A program made the position numbers and the translations under genes. Shown here piece by piece: positions 20,920 to 31,548 of a stretch of DNA of 64,000 nucleotides (the first letter of the stretch is position 1; the number at the start of each line of letters is the position of its first letter). The DNA is from Agrostemma githago (taxonomy: Eukaryota; Streptophyta; Magnoliopsida; Caryophyllales; Caryophyllaceae). The DNA lies in NCBI GenBank assembly GCA_958450325.1, contig OY288262.1:10203081-10267080 (forward strand), given 5' to 3'. The notes under the pieces were generated by a model. It did not search any database. It had not been told where the DNA came from and saw only the letters and a program-made list of their open reading frames with translations.

Positions 20920-22475
20920 ATATATTTTGTTTTTTCCTTATATATGTAATGTTTGAACTATATAAAAGATGAATCTCAAGTTAATTTGAACTTATGTACA
21001 CTTGTTATAAAATTATTTACTAGTCACGCGTTTTTATATGTATGTGTACATAAGGCAATGTTTGACGGATTATGAGTTCTTCAGTAAAATTAACTAATCT
21101 AATGTATATAACTAGATGTTTTATTTTGTACTCAATAAATCTATTTTAAAGATTGTCAAGGCATTCAATTGTGTTCAACTGCCCCATAAATCTAATTAGA
21201 ATAACTTATGATTTGATTGCAGTAATATGTAACTAGATAAGTTATGTACAACAATTATAGAAATATGTACAACCGTCCTCTCGGTTATTACTATGACTAA
21301 TATGTACAGCTGATGTGTAAGTATGTACATTATGTATTGATCTATATACTATGACAAAACTACCCGTTTAAGAATAAATAAGGTTGAGGTTAGTTATTAC
21401 TTTCTGTTTTTTAAGTAAAAAAATGATATACATACTTAAGAAAATAGTGTATATAACTTATGATATATTCTAATAAATTTAACCAATCTAATATGTAAGT
21501 AGATGTGTTACGTACAAATATTACAGAAATATGTACAATCATTTCCTTAAATGAATTTTATACAATTGACATGTAAATATATACAGTATTTATTGATATG
21601 TATACTATGACAACACTACCAGCATAAAAGCTATTTATATGATTTCTTATTCAATGCACGACATGAAAACATGACACGAACCGAACACGAAATAAACGGG
21701 TCGACATAAACATGACACGAGATTTAATGACCCGTTTACCAATGACACATACACAAACACGACACAACCCGATCTGTTTGCCGGGTCTAAATGCATGTAA
21801 GTGTTTATTACACATACAGTGTATATAATAGATAGGATATACATAGTTTAGAATACAGTGTATATAAAATATGATACATAATCTTTATATGTACACGCGT
21901 ATTTACATAGAAAAATATCTTCTTTGGATTTAAAATATAAACATTAATAATAATAATAATAAAGTACTCCGTATTAGACACATTATTTTGAAATATAGTA
22001 ATTACTCAGTATTCCACTACCCTAGGTGAATTTATGACGTATTAAGACTTTTGAAACTATGACGTATTAAGACTTTGGAAATAACTACTGAGAATTCCTA
22101 TAATCACTTCAACAGTCACTTCACAACTATTGCATAATTATACTCAAAAAGAGCATCACTTCACAACAATTTGAAAAAACAAGTATAGAGTAATTTTTGA
22201 AGTACTGTAATTTCTATCGATCATCTTCAACGATTCTTTGGTGAGTGATATGTTCTTGATCTGTAATTTCTATCGTGCATGCCTTAACTTTACTATACAA
22301 TTTTACACTAAAGTAAAATTGCAATCTTTTATCCTTTCCACTGCATTTTCCGGCAAGTTGTAAAATGGAGATTAGGTCTTTTATTTATAAAGTACATATG
22401 CAGTTTTGTGTGTTATATTTTTGATTTTTAGAGTGATTTTGTTGAAAATTAGGGTTAAGTAATTCACGACACAAC
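20920..22475. other. 3' flank and spacer with GTACAT-type repeats
   Basis: No gene is seen. Blocks like ATAGAAATATGTACAA and ACATTATGTATTGATCTATA (21250-21350 and 21515-21605) repeat each other and resemble the tails of modules A and B. The segment 22020-22475 is the likely 5' flank of the gene that starts at 22476. It includes a short direct repeat, TGACGTATTAAGACTTT, at about 22034 and 22061. Confidence 0.45.
21655..21800. repeat. ACACGA/CGGGTC-rich repeat fragment
   Basis: A compact patch of GACACGAACCGAACACGA, CGGGTCGAC, GACCCGTTTACC and CACGACACAACCCGAT words stands out from the AT-rich surroundings. This word use is common in plant miniature or LTR-element fragments. I cannot place its ends or family. 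Confidence 0.35.
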
Positions 22476-25100
22476 ATGAATTCAAATCAGGACAAGACTG
22501 CACAAAAGAGGAACGCAGATAAGAAGGACAAAGGTATTAGAATCTTATATTGAACTTAAATTATGTACAATTTAAGGAGGAAGAAATTATAATGATGTGA
22601 TGTTCTTTATTCGTAGCTGAATGTAAAAGGAGGCGAATTGAAGAAAGAGATGAAGAATCTGACAATTATGAAGAAACATCAGACAAACAATTTTGTTTGA
22701 TAACAAATGCAGATAAAGGTATATTCATTAAATAGACTACTATGTTTCAAAATTGTTTGAAAACAACTTTTTTTATTTAGTATAGCTTTAAAAATTACTT
22801 ATGCTCACTTTGTGCTTGAAATTATGTGCATTATGTAATGCCCTATGAACATACAATTTACAGCTATTGCTCCTAAAACTACAAAGACTAGAAGGAAGAG
22901 AGTTGTACATGCCACGAATGAACTATCATCATTGAAAACACGCATGTCTCCTGATGGTTTGGTTAAACTTCTAAACGACATGTCTGAGAAGCAGATTGCT
23001 GATATAAAGGAACTAGGGTTTGGGGATTTAATCAATCTAAAAGTAAAAGAAGTCCCATGCAAGCTTGCTCATTGGCTTGTTTCAAATTTCAACCCTGATT
23101 CAGCAACATTTAAAGATAGTACATTTGATGTAACCAATTTAGATGTACATATCTCAACTGGGTTTCCTATGGGACCAAACAAGATTGTCCTTGCATCGTA
23201 TGATGACCAATCCATGGAATACAGAAAACTTCTTAATGAATGTAAGGATCAATTTGAAGGTTCAAAGGTTACGACCCCTACATTGAAAACCATCCTAAGT
23301 AATCAAAGGGATGGAGGTGATCTATTCAAAAGGAACTTTATAGTTTATATCTGTTCTTATTTTATAGAAGGTACTTGTTCTGCAACTCCAGGTTTTAAGA
23401 TATTGAAGTCTTTAGTCGATTTGTCATTGGTACCCACCTTTCATTGGTGCCAATTTTGCGTTGATGCCTTCATTGAAGCTGTTGATTTGTGGAAGATGAA
23501 TACAACAGTGAAAGACAAGTTCTTTGATGGAACTATAATGGTCTTTGATGGAACTATAATGGTCTTTGTGTTCATATATCTGCAAACAATGCGTTATAGA
23601 AACAGTCAACCTGTTCGTGCATTCCCAACAATGTGTTTTTGGACACAAGACTCCATTCCAAAGAGAATATTGGAGGAAGCAAAGAAATCGAGTATGTTTG
23701 GTAATGGTTTGGTTATCCTATTACAGTCCCTTGATTGATACAAGGAGGAAGAAATAAAGGAAAGTGTGAACAAAGAGGGAAAGGAAGAAGGGGATTGGTT
23801 ACAAAGTTTAGTGCTGAAATCTGCTGAATTCACAAAAAATTTCAAGGGTTTCAAAGATGCTATAAAAGTTGCAAAGTTTGCCTCCCCTCAATGCAAACCA
23901 ATAACAAAATTGGAAATGTTGACCAGTGACTTTGTTGCAAAACTTGTAACAATAACAAAAGATGAAAAAATGGTAAGAATTTTTCTTCAATTGGTTTTAT
24001 CCCCATTCATTTGTTATAATATGTTGAATATAGTACTTATGTTTCATATTTTGCTTCAAAATAGGTGAGGAGGAAGAAAATGAGAAGAATCCACAAATAC
24101 TGGAAATGATACATAAGATGGCAAAAGATCTTACTTCTTTGAAAAAGACTGATCTTGAAAAGAAGAAGATAGATGAAATGAATACTCTACTACTTCTGGA
24201 AAATGTTGATACTGCAGAAGACATCAATATTCATGATAATCCTATTTCTAGTCATGTCAAGAATGACAGTGAAGATGTTTTGAATGTTGATACTGTAGAA
24301 GACATCAATATTCATGATAATCCTATTTCTAGTCCTGTCAAGAATGACAGTGAAGATGTTTTGAATGTTGATACTGCAGAAGACATCAATATTCATAATC
24401 CTATTTCTAGTCCTGTGAAAATTGACAGTGAAATTATTTCTGAGAAAAATGAAGATGTGTTCAATGTGGACACTGTGCAAAATGTTGATGCTGCAGAAGA
24501 CATGTACATAGATTATCCTATTTCTACTCCTATCAAGAATGACAGTGAAATTATTTCCGAGGAAAATGAAGATGTGTTCAATGCGGCCACTGTGGAAAAT
24601 GTTGATGCTGTAGAAGACATCTGTATAGATTCTCCTATTTCTACTCCTGTCAAGAATGACAGTGAAATTATTTCCAAGGAAAATGAAGATGTGTTCAATA
24701 CGGACACTGCGGAAAATGTTGATGCTTCAGAAGAAATCTGTACAGATTCTCCTATTTCTACTCCTGTCAAGAATGACAGTGAAATTATTTATGTAGAAGA
24801 CAAAGATTTTTTGAATGCGCATACTATGGAAAGTGTTGATGTGGATTTGGAAACTTCTGTTGATGATGTTGTAAATGTAGAATTGGAATCTCTTACAAAT
24901 CAAAACAAGAAAATCAATGCACTTGAAAAAAAGAGATTGAAGCACAGCAAAAGGGAAAACAAGGAAATGTAGCAGTTTTCAAATCTTCTTTTATTAATAG
25001 TAACATCAGTTGTTTGACATCTCTCAAAGCTGAGCAGAAATATGTTTCAGACTATGTATTTGCACCAGAAAAGTCTTTGAAGTAAGTTTCATTAATCTTT
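22476..25100 (+). pseudogene. Ulp1-associated plant gene, spliced, with an in-frame stop
   Basis: Exons fit at 22476-22533 (start ATG), 22617-22718, 22864-23972 and from about 24065, with matching phases for the first two junctions. The product begins with a basic, nuclear-signal-like segment (KRRRIEERDEESDNYEE, KTTKTRRKRVVHA). A globular part follows (GLVKLLNDMSEKQIADIKEL, GFGDLINLKV, CKLAHWLVSNFNPDS) of the kind that precedes Ulp1-type peptidase domains in many transposon-associated plant proteins. After FIYLQTMRYRN and PVRAFPTMCFWTQ the frame hits TGA at 23736-23738, where the 4783 fragment keeps TGG. The same frame then continues for 78 codons. Downstream is an acidic repeat region (24106-24972) and an exon ending in YVFAPEKSLK at about 25081. 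The junction at 23972/24065 does not keep frame by simple GT/AG, and Ulp1 exons are only hinted at (DVIFFPTKSG, near 25340). It is probably non-functional as annotated. Confidence 0.55.
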
Positions 25101-25216
25101 TAAACAAGTTTCATATCAGTTCCTGTTTTGATGTACATAAGTTGACATCTGTTGTACATATCTATATTTTTACATAGTTATAACAGTGTCTGTATTGATG
25201 TACATAAGTTGATATG
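23797..25216 (+). repeat. left arm of a large inverted repeat
   Basis: From TTACAAAGTTTAGTGCTGAA (23797) to TGTACATAAGTTGATAT (25216) the sequence is matched in reverse complement by 28391-27211, including coding, intron and GTACAT parts. The left arm is about 240 bp longer, because it has more acidic repeat units. The arms differ by scattered substitutions. About 2.0 kb separates them. Confidence 0.88.
24196..24840 (+). repeat. coding minisatellite, 81-bp and 117-bp units
   Basis: The phrase GTTGATACTG recurs at 24204, 24285 and 24366 (81 bp, 27 residues). The phrase AAAATGTTGATGCT recurs at 24479, 24596 and 24713 (117 bp, 39 residues). Translated units look like VDTAEDINIHDNPISSPVKN with an added IISEENEDVFN in the long form. 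All period lengths are multiples of three, so the frame is kept. The minus-strand copy (27452-28084) has fewer units. Confidence 0.85.
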
Positions 25217-25254
25217 GTAAGAAAATCTCTAACAATTTTTAATCTTATAAATTC

Positions 25255-25650
25255 AAATGCTTCTAAATAAATCTAACAAGTTCCATTTTAATAGCCGATC
25301 GATTTGTATGAAATTTATAGCACATTAGGAAAGAAGGATGTCATATTCTTTCCAACAAAGTCAGGGGTAAGTATATCAAATTGGTGTACTTATTTTTGGT
25401 ATGTAAGGTTACAGTTGTTTATTTGATGTTTATCTTTTGTTTCAGGAATTAGACCCAAAGAAAACTCGTTCCCAAAGAAAATTCTGTCACTGTATTCTTT
25501 CTGCTTGCCCTCTAAACCCTCTCCAGAAAAAGACTTTTTTGTTACTTTTTTCAAGAAATTTTGAACTATATGAGCATCACTGTATTTTTTTGTTGTTAAG
25601 TTTTCCACTTCGCAGCTGATAAAAGTCATAGAATAGATTATGACTTTGTA
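25255..25650 (+). pseudogene. possible Ulp1-like exon remnants on the plus strand
   Basis: An exon-like piece bordered by AATAG and GTAAGTA (25296-25369) encodes DLYEIYSTLGKKDVIFFPTK. This resembles the segment just before the catalytic His of Ulp1 peptidases. After CAGG at 25443 another short frame follows (ELDPKKTRSQRKF) without a visible His, Asp or Cys motif. It could be the broken 3' end of the gene starting at 22476. The similarity is short. Confidence 0.3.
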
Positions 25651-28379
25651 ATCAAAACAGTATATAATAATTTATGTATGTCAAATTATGACTTATCAAC
25701 AGTAAGTTATCAGATACATACAACATTATTTTTGCCTCCTTCAACACAGTATTCTTCAGCTCATTTCTTTCTGAAGCTAATATTTTGTGGCAATACGACA
25801 CCGTCATCATCTTTACATAATCTATGAAATGGTGGACTGCACATATACATAATCATTACACATGATAACATTAGTGTATTGGAAATAAAATAATCACATA
25901 TAGATTAGTATCAGTGATAAATGTTTGTAATTGTCAACTTACTGGTTTGAACTCTTCGGCATAATTGTCTTTATTCCCTTTGTATGTTTCCATGATTCTC
26001 ATTGAAAGAATGTCATTGTTACTTTCCAAATGTTTAGAGAAATCTGGAATATATTCGATCCGGTCATAAGTATCAAACTCATTCACCTATTTGATCGTAT
26101 ATTTGAAATTTTCCTTCAAATAACTACTTTGAAAATATAAGCCAGATAACATAACTTTTAATGTACAAAAGAGCACAAACTTATATATAAATACCTAAAT
26201 TTTAATGAATGAAAAAACACAAACATAGAATCTGTAATGTTAATGCCTAGAGTATACTCACATAGAAATCTTTAGCTGCAAGACCAATCACTTTGCTGTT
26301 AAACTCGTTAGAAAACCCAAAATGAATCATCTCAAATTTCTTCGAGATTGAGATTGCACAGTAAAAAACATAACCTACTGGTGATCTAGCGCAGAAAAAT
26401 GCCTTGAAAAAACCACATTATTAGGTCTCATAATGAATGAATGATTAAATAAATAAATAAATAAATAAGAGTTATAAAGAATATCTTTTTGATTACCAGT
26501 TGCACATCATTAACATCCATTTCGCTTGCAGGAACCTGAAATATTATAGTGATTGTTTAGAAGAGAGTCATGAGTAAAAACAGTTTTAATCATATGTGAA
26601 TGGAATACATAACATTACCTGATATTCTTCAAAAGGACACATATACACACGTTTGATAGATGATGTCGGTGATAGCTTTTCCAAATCATTCATCAATAGG
26701 CACCACAAATTTAAAATTAACACATTGATTCGGGTATCATAGGTTGCCATCATCGACAGGTCCCCCCTTGAAAGCACAATGTTATCAAACTTAAACAGAG
26801 TATCCCTGTTAAATTAAATTACTTAGTGTATTAGTTTTGCTATACCTGGTATGAAACTTATGTACAAAATATATTAACTTATGTACATCAAAACAGGCAC
26901 TGCTATAACCATGCACAAATTTCAACACGTACAAAAGATATTAACTTATCTACATCAAAAAAGGAACTGTTTTAACTATGTAAAAATATATATATGTACA
27001 ACATATGTTAACTTATTTATATCAAAACAGACACTACTTTAAATATGTAAAAAATATCAACATGTACAACAGATATCAAGTTATGTACATCAAAACAGAC
27101 GGTGCTTTGACAATGTACAAATTATGAACATGTGCAACAGATATCAACTTATGTACATCAAAACAGACGATGCTTTGATAATGTACAAATTGTGAACATG
27201 TGCAACAGATATCAACTTATGTACATCAATACAGACACTGTTATAACTATGTAAAAATATAGATATGTACAGCAGATGTCAACTTATGTACATCAAAACA
27301 GGAACTGATATGAAACTTGTTTAAAAGATTAATGAGACTTACTTCAAAGACTTTTCTGGTGCAAATACATAGTCTGAAACATATTTCTGCTCAGCTTTGA
27401 GAGAGGTCAAACAGCTGATGTTACTATTAATAAAAGAAGATTTGAAAACTGCTACATTTCCTTCTTTTCCCTTTTGCTGTGCTTCAATCTCTTTTTTTCA
27501 AGTGCATCAATTTCCTTGTTTTGATTTGTAAGAGATTCCAATTCCACATTTACAACATCATCAACAGAAGTTTCAAAATCCACATCAACACTTTCCATAG
27601 TATGCGCATTCAAAAAATCTTTGTCTTCTACAGAAATAATTTCACTGTCATTCTTGACAGGAGTAGAAATAGGAGAACCTATGTACATGTCTTCTGCAGC
27701 ATCAACATTTTGCACAATGTCCGCATTGAACACATCTTCATTTTTCTCAGAAATAATTTCATTGTCAATCTTCACAGGACTAGAAATAGGATTATGAATA
27801 TTGATGTCTTCTGCAGTATCAACATTCAAAACATCTTCACGGTCATTCTTGACAGGACTAGAAATAAGATTATCATGAATATTGATGTTTTCTGCAGTAT
27901 CAACATTCAAAACATCTTCACTGTCATTCTTGACATGACTAGAAATAGGATTATCATGAATATTGATGTCTTCTGCAGTGTCAACATTTTCCAGAAGTAG
28001 TAGAGTATTCATTTCATCTATCTTCTTCTTTTCAAGATCAATCTTTTTCAAAGAAGTAAGATCTTTTGCCATCTTATGTATCATATCCAGTATTTGTGGA
28101 TTCTTCTCATTTTCTTCCTCCTCACCTATTTTGAAGCAAAAGATGAAACATAAGTACTATATTCAACATATTATAACAAATGAATGGGGATAAAACCAAT
28201 TGAAGAAAAATTCTTACCATTTTTTCATCTTTTGTTAATGTTACAAGTTTTGCAACAAAGTCACTGGTCAACATTTCCAATTTTGTTATTGGTTTGCATT
28301 GAGAGGAGGCAAACTTTGCAACGTTTATAGCATATTTGAACCCCTTGAAATTTTTTCTGAATTCAACAGATTTTAGCAC
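25650..28379 (-). pseudogene. reverse copy of the Ulp1-associated gene with Ulp1-like exons
   Basis: Read on the minus strand, exon-like blocks are 28379-28218, 28131-27452 (acidic repeats), about 27475-27343, 26805-26619, 26535-26497, 26402-26262, 26086-25943 and from 25836. The blocks at 26805 (DNIVLSRGDLSMMA, LNLWCLLMNDLEKL) and 25836 (SYCHKILASERNELKNTVL) match the start and end patterns I associate with plant C48 (Ulp1-like SUMO-protease) domains in mobile elements. The expected His-Trp pair, Asp and Cys are not recognisable in between; 26402-26262 reads VGYVFYCAISISKKFEM. The last junction does not keep frame. The first 1.2 kb is the inverted duplicate of 23797-25216. The part upstream of 28391 that would hold the N-terminal exons is missing. 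A SUMO-protease function is not supported. Confidence 0.42.
26880..27310 (-). repeat. array of TGTACATAAGTTGATATCTG-type repeats
   Basis: On the minus strand a phrase of about 65 bp occurs five to six times. It contains TGATGTACATAAGTTGATAT, then TGTTGCACATGTTCA or a variant, then a CTGTTT ending. The same phrase is found on the plus strand at 1475-1745, 4010-4240 and 25125-25216. It lies in an intron-like gap of the reverse Ulp1-associated copy. Confidence 0.75.
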
Positions 28380-28391
28380 TAAACTTTGTTA
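27211..28391 (-). repeat. right arm of the large inverted repeat
   Basis: Reverse-complement partner of 23797-25216. It holds the 210-codon acidic frame (28084-27452) compared with 288 codons on the left, the preceding exon, and the first GTACAT repeats. Both ends of the match fall at sharp transitions: TTACAAAGTTTAGTG at the outer edge and GTTGATAT at the inner edge. Confidence 0.88.
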
Positions 28392-29340
28392 CTGTATTTT
28401 GTTCAATGTTACTGTATTTTGTTGTATTTTGTTCAATGGCTTACTTAAGTAAATATGTTAAAGTAACCATTAATTACTTAGAGTAACATCATTTGTTCAT
28501 TAAAGTAACAGTTATAATGCGTCAATGTAACACACTGATTATGAAACCACATATATATATTTGGTAAACTTCATTCATTGCCATAGTAACTTCATTCACT
28601 GCCATAGTAGCAGCTTTGTTACATTGGTGATAGTCAAAATACCAATGTACATAACAAGTATCTAAAGAATACAAACCATTAATTCATAGTTAGAAAAAAG
28701 ATGACATGATTCATTAAACACATTATTTTTTCCGACCCTTTGTTGGCTTGCTCTTGGGAGCATTCATTGTTGATATGATCTTTTGCCGCTTGTCGACGTA
28801 CTTATCTACATTTTCCAACAATCGCTCCCGCACCTTGTTCTTGTCTGCCAGTAGAAGTGTGGCTGCAAGTTGGACCACCAGATATCGTCTATTAACCTTC
28901 CTCTCGAGGTCTATGTGGTGGAATGTACGGCCTTCGTACATTAACATGTGTTACATTAACACAATAAATTCTTTAAAGTAACACCATTAGTGTTACATTA
29001 ACACCATAAAATGCAAGCACAGCTGGTAAGCGTTAAAGTAACACAAAGAAAGTGTTAGAGTAACATAAGAAGCGAATTAGAGTAACAAATCTACATAATC
29101 GAGTGTACCAGTATACAAGGATTCAAAGTAGCACGAAGATGAGAATTAGAGTAACACGTCTTCTGCATTACAGTAATACATGGTCGTCTTTGAAATAACA
29201 CCATACATGTAACACTATAACTAAGCGACCTCTTACAGTAACACATCAAGTTTATTACAGTAAGAGCGTATGTGTATTAAAGTAACATTCAAAATATTTT
29301 CGTCTGCAGTTGAATTCAATTAAACCCAGATACCGTAACA
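28392..29340. repeat. diffuse AGTAACA/TTACTGT repeat region
   Basis: Words such as AAAGTAACA, AGAGTAACA, TTACAGTAA and GTTACATTAACAC recur every 20-45 bp, more than twenty times over 950 bp, mostly in one orientation. The opening part is GTTACTGTATTTTGTT repeated. The spacing is irregular, so it is not a clean tandem array. It looks like a subterminal repeat zone of an unidentified element or a decayed minisatellite. The small ORF at 28723-28947 lies inside it. Confidence 0.55.
28723..28947 (-). CDS. small hypothetical ORF with basic tail
   Basis: A 74-codon frame: RRYLVVQLAATLLLADKNKV, then RERLLENVDKYVDKRQ and a Lys-rich tail ending KSKPTKGRKK. The tail looks nuclear-signal-like. The first part vaguely resembles the last helix of Ulp1-like domains of plant elements, but I cannot name it with confidence. 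It may be the final exon of a longer broken gene, because a normal promoter and start context are not visible. Confidence 0.35.
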   Translation of the reverse strand: MLMYEGRTFHHIDLERKVNRRYLVVQLAATLLLADKNKVRERLLENVDKYVDKRQKIISTMNAPKSKPTKGRKK

Positions 29341-29911
29341 GTCTTTAGTGAAACCAATTAATTATAGGGCACAAACACAGCAAAGTTAATCAATCAATAA
29401 TTAATGAAATCAGATAAAAATGTAAACTAAACCTAGTTTTTCAGTACAACAATCGAGCATTAGCGAGTTACCTTGTATGATGCAGCCTGATGATTATGTT
29501 TGCTGAAGTTATAAAAATTGCTTCAATGTAACCTTGCTCGAATTGAAGATGAGCGATTGAGTTTGAATGAAGTCGGGTGCAGGGTTGAGAAATGAAGTCA
29601 GAAGTAAGAAGTCGGGTGTGCTTGAGTTGAGCGATTGAGTTTGAGGTGATGTCAGAAGTCGGGGATGATGAAGATGAAGGGTTTTTGTTAGGCGGGTGTT
29701 TGAATGAAAAAATTTAATGGGATGAAAGAGAACGTGTTAGCAGTTAGAGTTAATTAAGGGATGAGAGAGGATTTTTTTTTATATCTTTTCCAAAATATGG
29801 TAGTTACTACCTTAATTACTACACTCAATCACAGTCATCCATCTCCCTTAGATCAATGGCTCTAATTAGGACTCATGGACTCAAAAAAAAATGGGACTCA
29901 CTTGATCTTTA
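29341..29911. other. gene-free spacer
   Basis: No gene. Between about 29540 and 29700, GAAGTCGGGTG, GAGCGATTGAGTTTGA and ATGAAGTCAGAAGT phrases are repeated irregularly. The rest is AT-rich. Confidence 0.45.
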
Positions 29912-29912
29912 C

Positions 29913-29965
<53 letters not shown>
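29912..29965. repeat. (AT)n(GT)n microsatellite
   Basis: About 18 bases of alternating T and A run directly into about 35 bases of alternating T and G. This is a compound dinucleotide repeat. Confidence 0.95.
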
Positions 29966-29970
<5 letters not shown>

Positions 29971-31022
29971 TTGAATAAGTATACATTATACGGAGTAATC
30001 AATATGTGACTTGTAAAAGTACAATGTAAGAATTATGGGTCTAATACAATATATATGAACAACATTACTTGGACGTATTGTATTTATTAACTATCATTAA
30101 AGTTGAGCCCAAATGTGTGATCCGTCATAATACAAATAATACGGGCTTATTTACGTCTTATAAAGTATGAGTCAGATACAATAATAGTGTAGAGACTCAT
30201 TAGGGTTTTTAAGTGATACATTATGGACGTATCTACCAGAGAAAAAAATATCGGCCGTATCGGATCGTATCGGTCGATATATATCGGAATCGGTTGCCGC
30301 CGCGTCAAGACTCGCCGAGTCTACTCGGGTATAAAAAAAAGGGGCCCGAACTCGGCCAATACCTCCAAGCGAACTCGGGTATCATCCGAGTTGGGCGAGT
30401 CTGACCCGAGATGAACATAATGACCGATTCAACTATCGGCTTCTTTTTTAACGCATCTAAATTTCCAAAAAAACAAAATAATTCAACTGACTTTATGAAA
30501 AAAGAATCTAAATTATCATAAAAAGACAACCTGAGTCACTTGAGTACATACAAATATTTCAAAAACATTTATCATATCATGTTTGAACATTTGAAAAATA
30601 AAATAATCACCCGTGACTACCATCTATAAATTAGTAGGAGTACGACTGTAAGAAATTATAAATTACTTTACCTTTCTAGCTTTCTCAAACAGTAAAACAT
30701 CTTTAGTGAGTTGAATCATCGAACGATCAAGACTCTGATTAATCATTAATGTCACTAATCATGTAAGTTGTGTATCAATCTAATTAATTTGTTTTTATAT
30801 TCTATGGATAGGTGGTGAAGATGGATTAAGAAGAACTGAAGAACCGAAGAGGGGAAAAAGTTTGAATGCGTGGTTTTTTTCAAAAAAAAGGAAAAAATGA
30901 AGAGGGAGACGGAAAACGGTGATGGAGAATTGGAGATGGTAGATGGGAGTGATGGGAGATGGGACTGATGGGTGATGAAGTAAGGCTAAGGAAGACGGAA
31001 GAGTGAAAGGTAGGGACGTAGG
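29966..31022. other. spacer with a GC-richer TE-like patch
   Basis: No gene is supported. At 30240-30420 a patch of ATCGGCCGTATCGGATCGTA, CTCGCCGAGTCTACTCGGGT and CGAGTTGGGCGAGTC words differs from the surroundings. It looks like a transposon terminus or SINE/MITE-like fragment. The overlapping frames there are by-products. From 30840 the sequence is purine-rich. Confidence 0.4.
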
Positions 31023-31103
31023 GTAATAAGTGAGATGGAGACATGGGGTAATAGGGTAATAAGTGAGATGGGGACATGGGGTAATAGGGTCATAAGTGGG
31101 CTA
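31023..31103. repeat. 33-bp minisatellite, 2.5 copies
   Basis: GTAATAAGTGAGATGG recurs at 31023 and 31056, and a variant GTCATAAGTGGG starts at 31089, giving a 33-bp period. The repeated minus-strand peptide MSPSHLLPY is a by-product of this repeat. Confidence 0.85.
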
Positions 31104-31548
31104 AGTAATACCTAATTAGTGAGGGGTAGCCGGGTAGGTGGGTGGGTAATTGGGTATTGAATTATAATTGGTTGTAATTGAGGTGGGTGGGTGGGTTACT
31201 ATTGACTATTGAGGGAGATATTTACGTATAATTAAGTATTGCGGGCAGACGTATAATAAGAAATGTCGATATTAAACTTTGTTTACGTAGTTATAACTTA
31301 TAAGTAAAATGTTAGACTCTAGTTCTACTAATTATTGTCTTCTTAATACATGTTCCACCATATTAAATATCAATCAATTTATAACATTAATTATTGATAT
31401 AATGATTATAATCGTTCATTATGTTTAATACATTATTTTGTAACTAATTAAATAATGATTGTATGATAATATGGGATGGATTATAAAACTTATATTTGGA
31501 ACGTTTAATAATATTAATGTAATTTATCATCGAAATTGTGTAGAAAAA
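31104..31548. other. 5' flank of the hAT transposase remnant
   Basis: AT-rich, with GGGTGGGTGGGT-like patches at 31130-31195. No terminal inverted repeat of the hAT element could be identified here. Confidence 0.4.

Noticed and set aside
27479..28193. Plus-strand frames opposite the acidic repeat gene
   Set aside because: They are shadows of the minus-strand repeat frame. Phe-, Ile- and Asn-rich text is the antisense of the acidic repeats.
30213..30529. Overlapping frames in the GC-richer patch
   Set aside because: Frames on both strands cover the same CGG/CGAG-rich words. They reflect composition rather than coding.
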